A stretch of 5,146 nucleotides of DNA. Origin: Caldifarciminota bacterium. Its GTDB lineage: Bacteria > Hydrothermota > Hydrothermia > B15-G9 > DRBW01. Made by a program: the position numbers and the translations under genes. The stretch lies in contig DRBW01000127.1 in NCBI GenBank assembly GCA_011042705.1, positions 1 to 5,146 of the forward strand. The letters run 5' to 3'. How positions within the stretch are numbered: the first letter of the stretch is position 1; each line of letters begins with the position of its first letter. Shown in pieces: positions 1 through 5,146 of this stretch. A model generated the notes under the pieces. That model did not search any database, had not been told where the DNA came from, and saw only the letters and a program-made list of their open reading frames with translations.

Positions 1-893
1 ACCTCTATGTTGGTGATGGAGTCGGTCTCTCCCAGCCAGAAAAACTTGCCCTTTATGTAATCCGCGTCATAGATCTTTATGGTGTCCATGCTGGTTCCCG
101 GGGTGATGGTTCTGTTCTGGGTCTCTCCCTGCTCCCTGGAAGCTACGGCAACCAGCTTCAGCCCACCGAACTGGAGTTCCGTTGAGAAGCCGAAGAGCCC
201 GTGGCGAGAACCGCCGGGAAAGCCCGTGTACTGGGTGGAGGGAAAAGAGAGGGTGATGTCGCCCGCCTCAATTTTCTTGATGACCTCGTCCTCGTCGCCG
301 GTATATCGGAGTTTCACGGTGTTCTTTAGCTGGTTTTCGCGTTCTGAGTCGTGGTCCACCTCCACCTGGATTTTCTGTCCCACGGTGCCGGTGAGCTTGA
401 CGCGGAGCCTCTGATCCATAAGAAGCTGCGGAAACTTGGAGGGTGCGCCGTATTCGGAGGAGAGCTCATCGGTGTAATAGCTCGTTCGGCCTCCCAGAGA
501 TATGTCCTGCTGGCCCTCGATCTGGAGCTTTCCTCCCTTGCCGAGAAAGCCGAGTCCTCCGGGCATCTCGAGAGGTATCTCGATATCGGGAATAAGACCT
601 CCCCCCGATTCCCTGGAGCTTTTGGTCTTCAGGCTGTCGGTGAAAATGGACAGGAATTCGACCTTTACCGTGTAATTCCACCTTTCTTCGAGATAGGTGG
701 GTTCGGGGAGGACGGACGTCGTATCGACGGGCTGTCCCCTGTAAAACCGGAATTTAAACACAAGCCCCAGGTCCGGCTCGTAACATACAGAATCCTTAAT
801 AGTTGTGCCCTTAAGGATTTCTTCTCCGAGCCTCTCGTCCAGATTGGGAAGGTCCCACGATCCTAAAAGGACAAGTGTCAAGAAAAGGCTCAT
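1..893 (-). CDS. sprA: SprA/Sov-family giant outer-membrane protein, N-terminal part (partial, runs off left edge)
   Basis: Reading the minus strand from the ATG at 893 gives 297 uninterrupted codons with no stop before the window edge. Residues 1-12 (MSLFLTLVLLGS) form a short hydrophobic leader. From about residue 120 the protein matches from memory the SprA N-terminal domain: an IEGQQDISLGG segment (125-135), then DQRLRVKLTGTVGQKIQVEV (160-179), NTVKLRYTGDEDEVIKKIEAG (191-211) and LFGFSTELQFGGLKLVAVAS (233-252). In Bacteroidota this family forms the type IX secretion outer-membrane translocon (SprA in gliding flavobacteria, Sov in Porphyromonas), a barrel of 2,000 or more residues, so most of the gene should lie to the left. 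Function here is inferred; homologues in lineages without a known type IX system are uncharacterised. The start is bounded by an in-frame TAA at 914-912; a TTG at 896 is an alternative. The gene is divergent from the M16 operon. The plus-strand reading frames across it are shadows. Confidence 0.85.
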   Translation of the reverse strand, partial: MSLFLTLVLLGSWDLPNLDERLGEEILKGTTIKDSVCYEPDLGLVFKFRFYRGQPVDTTSVLPEPTYLEERWNYTVKVEFLSIFTDSLKTKSSRESGGGLIPDIEIPLEMPGGLGFLGKGGKLQIEGQQDISLGGRTSYYTDELSSEYGAPSKFPQLLMDQRLRVKLTGTVGQKIQVEVDHDSERENQLKNTVKLRYTGDEDEVIKKIEAGDITLSFPSTQYTGFPGGSRHGLFGFSTELQFGGLKLVAVASREQGETQNRTITPGTSMDTIKIYDADYIKGKFFWLGETDSITNIE

Positions 894-906
894 CAACCTG
901 CAGCAA

Positions 907-913
907 CCCCTTT
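907..913 (-). promoter_or_regulatory. Candidate ribosome binding site of the SprA-like gene
   Basis: The minus strand reads AAAGGGG here, 13 nt before the ATG at 893 and 10 nt before the in-frame TTG at 896. It is weaker and more distant than the AGGAGG sites of the two M16 genes, so translation of the SprA-like gene may start less efficiently or at the TTG. A shorter AGG at 899-897 is the only other purine-rich candidate, and it sits too close to the ATG. Confidence 0.4.
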
Positions 914-944
914 AAATGGTTTTGAAGTGCTTCAGAACCTATTT

Positions 945-973
945 ATCTTATGTAGGAATCGGTGAAAAGTCAA
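945..973 (-). promoter_or_regulatory. Sigma70-type promoter for the SprA-like gene
   Basis: On the minus strand a -35 box TTGACT (973-968, five of six consensus bases) is followed by an exact 17-nt spacer and a -10 box TAAGAT (950-945, four of six, with the key TA...T bases). Transcription would start near 938, giving a leader of roughly 45 nt before the ATG at 893. It lies back to back with the M16 promoter, with only 9 bp between the two -35 boxes. The call rests on sequence match alone. Confidence 0.65.
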
Positions 974-994
974 GCTATGCAGTTGACCTGACTT
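967..994. repeat. Inverted repeat between and over the two -35 boxes
   Basis: AAGTCA at 967-972 is mirrored exactly by TGACTT at 989-994, with 16 bp between; alternatively GTCAA (969-973) pairs with TTGAC (983-987) across 9 bp. Part of the symmetry follows automatically from two TTGAC boxes pointing in opposite directions, so this is a weak operator candidate. If real, it would be placed to affect both promoters at once. Confidence 0.3.
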
Positions 995-1011
995 CATATC
1001 GTTCGTATAAT
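983..1011 (+). promoter_or_regulatory. Near-consensus sigma70-type promoter for the M16 operon
   Basis: TTGACC (983-988, five of six consensus bases) is followed by exactly 17 nt and a perfect TATAAT (1006-1011). This is the strongest promoter-like sequence in the window. Transcription would start near 1018, leaving a short leader of about 25 nt that contains the AGGAGG site before the start at 1043. The -10 box includes the first two bases of the upstream ATG at 1010, which argues against that ATG being the translation start. The -10 box also lies inside an inverted repeat. Confidence 0.8.
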
Positions 1012-1017
1012 GAACGA
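999..1017. promoter_or_regulatory. Perfect inverted repeat enclosing the -10 box, candidate operator
   Basis: TCGTTC (999-1004) and GAACGA (1012-1017) are perfect 6-bp inverted arms separated by 7 bp that contain the whole TATAAT -10 box. A 19-bp dyad over the -10 element and adjoining start region is a typical place for a dimeric repressor to block RNA polymerase. The symmetry is seen directly; use as an operator is inferred, and no regulator gene is visible in the window. Confidence 0.45.
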
Positions 1018-1030
1018 AACACAGGCGAAG

Positions 1031-1036
1031 AGGAGG
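1031..1036 (+). promoter_or_regulatory. Shine-Dalgarno site that sets the M16 start at 1043
   Basis: A perfect AGGAGG lies 6 nt before the ATG at 1043 and only 3 nt before the adjacent ATG at 1040. The spacing favours 1043. The upstream in-frame ATG at 1010 has no comparable site and overlaps the -10 box. Confidence 0.8.
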
Positions 1037-1042
1037 ATAATG

Positions 1043-2395
1043 ATGTCCACATTGCTGTTGTATTTTTCCTTATTTGCCCTTCCCCTTTCATCGCTCAGGT
1101 TGAATATCGAAACGAAGGTGCTCGACAACGGTCTCACCGTCGTCGTGGTCGAGGATACGTCCAATCCTCTCGTTTCTGTTCAGGTCTGGTACAGGGTGGG
1201 GTCGCGCAATGAGGTCACCGGGCTCACGGGCATATCTCACATGCTCGAGCACATGATGTTCAAGGGCACTGAGAGGCTCAAACCCGAAGAATACTCTGAA
1301 ATCGTGCAGAGAAACGGAGGGACGGAGAACGCATTTACCTCCGAAGACAAAACGGTTTACTGGAGCGAGCTGCCGTCGGACAGGCTCGAATTGGCCCTCG
1401 ACCTCGAATCCGACAGGATGGCGAATGCCGTCTTCAGGGAGTTCGACTCCGAGAGGAAAGTTGTCATGGAAGAGAGAAAATGGCGGACCGAAAACTCACC
1501 CTGGGGTTCGCTTTACGAGGCATTGAGGGCCGCTGCTTACATCGCTCATCCCTATCACAACCCCGTTATCGGCTGGATGTCGGATATAGAATCTTATACC
1601 CTTGAGGACCTGGAGAGGCACTATCACACCTATTACGTGCCGAACAACGCTGTACTGGTCATCTCCGGTGACGTGAAAGCCGATGAGGCCTTCAAACTGG
1701 CGCGTAAGTATTTCGGGAAAATCAAAAAGGGGAAAACTCCACCGCCCGTCAGGACAGTGGAACCGGAGCAGAGGGGGGAGCGCAGGGTTATCGTCGAGAA
1801 GGAGGGCTACACTTCGATGCTCGCCATCGCATACCACATACCTTCCTTCACGGACCCGGATTTTCCAGCCCTTTACGTACTCTCTTACATACTTGGAGCG
1901 GGAAAGGGTTGCCTTCTCAACAGGGTGCTTGTTGAGGAGAGAGAACTCGCCACCAGCGCCTATTGCTTCGCGATGCAATCCATTGATCCCGGGCTTTTTT
2001 ACATCTTCGCTGTTCCCCAGAGGGGTGTCGATACGGACAGCCTCGAGGAGGCCATTTTTTCTCTTCTCGACACCCTGAAGGAGAAAGGGCCAGGTGCTTT
2101 TGATCTCGAAAGGGCCCTGAACGTTGCCCTTTCCGATGAGATCTCGGGCCTTCAATCTGTCATAGGCAAAGGGTATGGGGCCGGCCAGTTCGCCCTCGTG
2201 GGGGATCCCGGGATGGTGAACGAGTGGCCCGAAAAGCTCGCGTCCGTTAAGGCGGAAGACGTGAAAGATGTCGCTCAGAAGTATTTCAGGGAACAGAACA
2301 GGACAGTGGCTGTGCTCAAACCCATACCCCCAGCCAATCCCGAGGAATACATGAAGAAAATGGAAGAAGGCTCTAAGAAGAAATTCAGGAGGTAG
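1043..2395 (+). CDS. M16 family zinc metallopeptidase, catalytic subunit
   Basis: A 450-residue protein, the usual length of an M16B (MPP-like) peptidase subunit. The inverted zinc motif HMLEH lies at residues 66-70 (H66 and H70 zinc ligands, E69 general base), and the third ligand is probably E144 in VVMEER, 74 residues later. The substrate-edge segment ENAFTSEDKTVYW (about 95-107) and HYHTYYVPNNAVLVISGD (193-210) are family hallmarks; the latter leads into the C-terminal M16 domain. In the C-terminal domain the usual Arg/Tyr substrate-binding pair is replaced by V297 and T304, so activity probably needs the downstream partner. The N-terminus (STLLLYFSLFALPLSS) is hydrophobic, suggesting export to the periplasm. 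The start at 1043 is chosen over 1040 and 1010 from the AGGAGG spacing and promoter overlap. First gene of a two-gene operon. The substrate is unknown. Confidence 0.93.
   Translation: MSTLLLYFSLFALPLSSLRLNIETKVLDNGLTVVVVEDTSNPLVSVQVWYRVGSRNEVTGLTGISHMLEHMMFKGTERLKPEEYSEIVQRNGGTENAFTSEDKTVYWSELPSDRLELALDLESDRMANAVFREFDSERKVVMEERKWRTENSPWGSLYEALRAAAYIAHPYHNPVIGWMSDIESYTLEDLERHYHTYYVPNNAVLVISGDVKADEAFKLARKYFGKIKKGKTPPPVRTVEPEQRGERRVIVEKEGYTSMLAIAYHIPSFTDPDFPALYVLSYILGAGKGCLLNRVLVEERELATSAYCFAMQSIDPGLFYIFAVPQRGVDTDSLEEAIFSLLDTLKEKGPGAFDLERALNVALSDEISGLQSVIGKGYGAGQFALVGDPGMVNEWPEKLASVKAEDVKDVAQKYFREQNRTVAVLKPIPPANPEEYMKKMEEGSKKKFRR
2387..2392 (+). promoter_or_regulatory. Shine-Dalgarno site formed by the last two codons of the catalytic M16 gene
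   Basis: The final two arginine codons AGG AGG of the upstream gene are a perfect AGGAGG, with the stop TAG and two bases giving a 5-nt gap to the ATG at 2398. Ribosomes finishing the first gene are therefore placed on the start of the second, which suits equimolar production of two subunits. Confidence 0.8.
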
Positions 2396-2397
2396 CG

Positions 2398-3741
2398 ATG
2401 AACGCCCTTTTGCTTGCTCTGGTTTTATGCGGTCAGGGGACATTTATCGTCCGCGATACCCTTCCCAACGGCCTCGTGGTGGTCGCAGCCCGAAAGGAAG
2501 GGCTGCCCCTCTTCAGAGCGTTGCTCGCCTTCAGGGCGGGAGCTCTCTATGATCCCGCCGGTAAGGCCGGCACTGCCTATATTCTGAAGGACCTTTTCCA
2601 GCAGGGTCCCGAGGGAATGACTTCCACGGAGCTCGCCTATGCCATCGAGGGGCTCGGCGGCGAGATCGGTTCTCGAGTCTCTTACAATGACCTGAGAATA
2701 AGCCTCGGCGTCCTGTCGCCTCACGCCGATTCTGCCCTGTCCATACTGGCCAGGGTCGTCTCGAAGCCGGCCCTCAGGCCTGAGGACTTCCAGAAGCTCA
2801 AGAGGCGTGCCCTTTCGAGGCTTCAGCAGGTTTACAGCGATCCCAACAGGGTTGTCAGCAGGCACTTCAGGAGAGCACTGTATGGCGAACATCCCTTAGG
2901 AAGACCCATCGAAGGCGATGAGAGCAGCCTTGAGGCCCTGACCCTCGAGGATGTCAGGGATTTTTACGAGCGTTTCTGTTATCCGAACAATGCCGTTCTG
3001 ATTATCGTGTCGGACATCGAACAGTCAAAGGTAATAGAGATGGTCAGGAGGCACTTCGGGGAGTGGGCCCCGGGGAAGGTGAAAATACCGGAAATACCAT
3101 CTCCCAGGCCCGTTGAAGGGAAATACGTGGAGATCATCGACATGGATGTCAATCAATCTTACATATCCCTGGGGCATCTCGGCCTGCGAAGAAGCGATCC
3201 CGACTACAACGGAGTGCGGATCATGAATTACATCCTCGGCGGCGGCGCCTTTGCCTCGCGTTTTTTTAAGATCGTGCGCAACGAGAAGGGGCTTGCCTAT
3301 TCCGCCTATTCATATTTTGAGGCCGGTTCGAAGTTTCCAGGTTATTTCATAGCCCATCTCGAGACCTCGGTGGACAACACGAACGATGCGGTCGGCCTCG
3401 TTCTAAATTTGATAAGGGATATGAAGAGAAAAGGCGTGAAAAAAGAGGAACTGGATGATGCCAGGGCCTATTTTAAGGGTTCTCTTCCCAGGATGACCGA
3501 GACCTATGACAGGCTCGCCGATGCCATTCTTTTTGGTGAACTCCAGGGCCTTCCCGACATGTATTGGGAGAAGGATGTGGAGGAGATACAGAAGATGGAT
3601 GTCGACTATGTCAACGAGATGGCCAGAAAATATCTCGATCCGGAGAACTTCGTCCTCGTCATAGTTTCCGACACATCAAAGCTGAGGCTGGAGATACCGG
3701 GCATCTCCCCCGAAGAGGTACACTACGGCGAGATTAGATAG
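2398..3741 (+). CDS. M16 family protein, non-catalytic partner subunit with R/Y motif
   Basis: A 447-residue protein with both M16 domains. The position of HxxEH in the neighbour is occupied by YILKD (residues 61-65), and the third ligand position aligns with about R141, so zinc binding and hydrolysis should be lost. In contrast R294 and Y301 in VRNEKGLAYS match the Arg/Tyr pair, seven residues apart, that holds substrate in M16 peptidases, preceded by the glycine-rich YILGGGAFASRFF (278-290). This is the arrangement of the non-catalytic subunit in M16B heterodimers. It begins 2 bp after the catalytic gene and is almost certainly co-translated with it. The N-terminus MNALLLALVLCGQG is hydrophobic and may be a short export signal; C11 is not in a good lipobox. 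The 3' end overlaps hutH by 19 bp on the opposite strand. Confidence 0.92.
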   Translation: MNALLLALVLCGQGTFIVRDTLPNGLVVVAARKEGLPLFRALLAFRAGALYDPAGKAGTAYILKDLFQQGPEGMTSTELAYAIEGLGGEIGSRVSYNDLRISLGVLSPHADSALSILARVVSKPALRPEDFQKLKRRALSRLQQVYSDPNRVVSRHFRRALYGEHPLGRPIEGDESSLEALTLEDVRDFYERFCYPNNAVLIIVSDIEQSKVIEMVRRHFGEWAPGKVKIPEIPSPRPVEGKYVEIIDMDVNQSYISLGHLGLRRSDPDYNGVRIMNYILGGGAFASRFFKIVRNEKGLAYSAYSYFEAGSKFPGYFIAHLETSVDNTNDAVGLVLNLIRDMKRKGVKKEELDDARAYFKGSLPRMTETYDRLADAILFGELQGLPDMYWEKDVEEIQKMDVDYVNEMARKYLDPENFVLVIVSDTSKLRLEIPGISPEEVHYGEIR

Positions 3742-5146
3742 TTTTCCATCTCGTTGGTGAGGAATTCCAGGGCTTTTTCTATGTCTTCGGCCAGATACCT
3801 GTCCTTCCCGATGGGAGGTATAACGTCTGAAAGCGCCCTGTAAAGTTTCTTTACAGGTTCTGCTGCCGCATCAGGGCCGCGCAATCGAAGGGCTTCCCGG
3901 GCGGTTATCATCTCTATCGCCAGCACCTTCTGGGTGTTGGCGAGGATCTGTCGGGCTTTCAGGGCGGCGCCCATGCTCATGGAGACAAAATCCTCCTGGT
4001 TCCCCGAAGTTGGCAGTGAATCAATCGAAGCAGGATGGGACAGGACCCTGTTCTCTGAGACAAGGGCGGCCTGGGTAACCTGAAGCATCATCAATCCAGC
4101 GTTCAATCCGCTTTTTTCGGCCAGGAAAGCCGGAAGCCCTGAGAGCTCCGGTGTCAGCATGCGGAAGGTCCTCCTCTCCGAAATCGAAGAGAGGATGGTC
4201 AGGGAGATTCCCAGGAGGTCTGCGGCGATCGCGACGGGCTGTCCGTGGAAGTTGCCGTTGGAAATGATATCGCCGTTTTCGAAGACCAGGGGGTTGTCAG
4301 TGGCAGAATTCATCTCCCGTTCCACCGTTTTTAACACGAATTCCAGGGAGTCACGGACTGCCCCGTGTACCTGGGGGATGCAACGTATGGAATAGGCATC
4401 CTGGACACGCTTTTTCTCCCCGCCCGTCAAAGCCGAGTTTATCGTGTAGAGGTTGATGTTCTCGATCACTTTTCTGGCGCCCGGATGAGGTCTCACATCC
4501 CAGATCCTTCTGTCAAACTCCTCTTTAACGCCCTCCAGGGCCTCAAAGGTCATGGCCGCTATGAGATCGGCCGCTTCCGCGAGCTTGAGGGCACGGTGAA
4601 GCGCCAGCGCCAGTACCGACGTTGAAACCTGAGTCCCGTTGATGAGGGACAATCCCTCCTTGGGCTCGAGATTCAGGGGCTCGACTCCCTTTCCCTTCAG
4701 GAATTCGGCAGTCGGGACCTTCTGCCCCCGATCCAGGATATAGCCCTCGCCGATCAATGTGAGCGCTATGTGGGCCAGAGGAGCGAGATCTCCCGAAGCT
4801 CCCACCGAGCCCTTCTCGGGCACATAGGGTATTATGTCCTTCTCAAGAAATTCCAGGAGCTTTTCGACGACGACGGGCCTTACACCAGAATTGCCCCTTG
4901 CCAGGGTGTTTGCCCTGAGAAGCATAGCCCCTCTCACCTCGCTGCGAGGGAGGGGCGAGCCCACACCCACGGCGTGGCTTCTCACTATATTGACCTGCAG
5001 TTCCCTGAGGTGATCCCTCTCTATTTTAACTTCGGCGAGCCTGCCGACGCCTGTGTTTATTCCGTAGATCGGACGATCCGACCTCACTTTTTCCTCGACC
5101 TTCTGCCTGAGGAGCTCCAGCTCCTCCCTGGTTCCCGGTGCTAACC
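3723..5146 (-). CDS. hutH: Histidine ammonia-lyase (partial, 5' end beyond right edge)
   Basis: Converts L-histidine to urocanate and ammonia, the first step of histidine degradation; a cytoplasmic homotetramer in known cases. The open frame continues to the window edge, giving 473 visible residues; a GTG at 5087 is internal, because the preceding residues LAPGTREELELLRQKVEEK fit the family. Numbered from the first visible residue: YGINTGVG (Y27), SHAVGVG (H57, the Ser-His pair that favours histidine), the MIO cofactor triad A116-S117-G118 in GSVGASGDLAPL, N169 in LINGTQ, Q248/Y251/R254 in QDAYSIRC, F299 in GNFHG and E384 in NQEDF. These align with Pseudomonas putida HutH Y53, H83, A142-G144, N195, Q277/Y280/R283, F329 and E414, implying about 25 residues are missing. 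Residue 386 is Phe where His is usual (QEDHVSM). No other hut gene is visible. Confidence 0.93.
   Translation of the reverse strand, partial: LAPGTREELELLRQKVEEKVRSDRPIYGINTGVGRLAEVKIERDHLRELQVNIVRSHAVGVGSPLPRSEVRGAMLLRANTLARGNSGVRPVVVEKLLEFLEKDIIPYVPEKGSVGASGDLAPLAHIALTLIGEGYILDRGQKVPTAEFLKGKGVEPLNLEPKEGLSLINGTQVSTSVLALALHRALKLAEAADLIAAMTFEALEGVKEEFDRRIWDVRPHPGARKVIENINLYTINSALTGGEKKRVQDAYSIRCIPQVHGAVRDSLEFVLKTVEREMNSATDNPLVFENGDIISNGNFHGQPVAIAADLLGISLTILSSISERRTFRMLTPELSGLPAFLAEKSGLNAGLMMLQVTQAALVSENRVLSHPASIDSLPTSGNQEDFVSMSMGAALKARQILANTQKVLAIEMITAREALRLRGPDAAAEPVKKLYRALSDVIPPIGKDRYLAEDIEKALEFLTNEMENYLISP
3837..3857. repeat. Perfect 9-bp hairpin inside the 3' part of hutH
   Basis: CCTGTAAAG (3837-3845) and CTTTACAGG (3849-3857) are exact reverse complements around a 3-nt loop. 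It lies within hutH (residues PVKKLYR) and 95 bp past the stop of the M16 operon. Neither side is followed by a T-run, so it is not a standard rho-independent terminator, although it could slow read-through transcripts or protect a 3' end. It may also be a chance result of the codons. Confidence 0.4.

Noticed and set aside
351..866. Plus-strand open frame of 171 codons on the left side
   Set aside because: It is antisense to the SprA-like gene, has no convincing ribosome site and shows no recognisable protein family, while the minus strand gives a clear family match through the same DNA.
923..934. Short dyad TGAAG-TG-CTTCA near the predicted SprA-like transcript start
   Set aside because: Only 5-bp arms with a 2-nt centre; the position is suggestive of an operator but too short to support.
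2422..2433. Possible lipobox around Cys11 of the second M16 protein (LVLC)
   Set aside because: The residue before Cys is Leu, not Gly, Ala or Ser, and there is no basic n-region; a lipoprotein call is not supported.
1496..2443. Minus-strand open frame of 315 codons across the first M16 gene
   Set aside because: Long but antisense to a gene with intact M16 motifs; the translation has no recognisable domain and its length reflects codon bias and GC content of the real gene.
4172..4195. 7-bp inverted repeat (TCCTCTC/GAGAGGA) in hutH
   Set aside because: Low-complexity arms, a 10-nt loop and no T-run; expected by chance in coding sequence of this composition.
5085..5087. GTG as the start of histidine ammonia-lyase
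   Set aside because: The frame stays open to the window edge with family-like residues upstream, and a start here would remove about 45 residues of the N-terminal domain.
5109..5126. 8-bp perfect inverted repeat with a 2-nt centre near the right edge
   Set aside because: It encodes the Glu/Leu-rich helix EELELL of hutH; GAG and CTC are reverse complements, so such palindromes arise from the codons.

Overview
The window holds four protein-coding genes and one compact regulatory region, with almost no non-coding DNA elsewhere. From left to right: (1) the first 297 codons of a leftward gene for a SprA/Sov-family giant outer-membrane protein, running off the left edge; (2) a divergent intergenic region of about 150 bp carrying two well-formed sigma70-type promoters back to back; (3) a rightward two-gene operon of M16 (pitrilysin/mitochondrial processing peptidase-like) proteins; (4) a leftward histidine ammonia-lyase gene (hutH), overlapping the end of the operon tail to tail by 19 bp and running off the right edge.

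The M16 pair looks like the two halves of one heterodimeric protease. The first protein keeps the zinc-binding HxxEH and distal Glu but has lost the substrate-binding Arg/Tyr pair. The second has lost all zinc ligands but keeps Arg/Tyr. The genes are 2 bp apart, and the last two codons of the first form the Shine-Dalgarno sequence of the second. The M16 operon and the SprA-like gene are transcribed from facing-away promoters whose -35 boxes are only 9 bp apart, so they may be co-regulated. All three proteins have hydrophobic N-termini suggesting export, which would place a cell-envelope translocon-like protein and a periplasmic protease under one control region (inference). The histidine lyase is cytoplasmic metabolism and appears unrelated in function.

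Organism: a diderm bacterium is suggested by the SprA-family outer-membrane protein. SprA homologues are best known from Bacteroidota, where they are type IX secretion translocons, and also occur in other FCB-type and candidate phyla. The classical TTGACN/TATAAT promoters are unlike the usual Bacteroidota promoter consensus, and the strong AGGAGG Shine-Dalgarno sites are also atypical for Bacteroidota. With moderate-to-high GC, frequent AGG arginine codons and short leucine-rich leaders, I lean towards a non-Bacteroidota FCB or candidate-phylum lineage, but the sequence alone does not settle this. No tRNA, rRNA, CRISPR array, insertion sequence or recognisable rho-independent terminator was seen.
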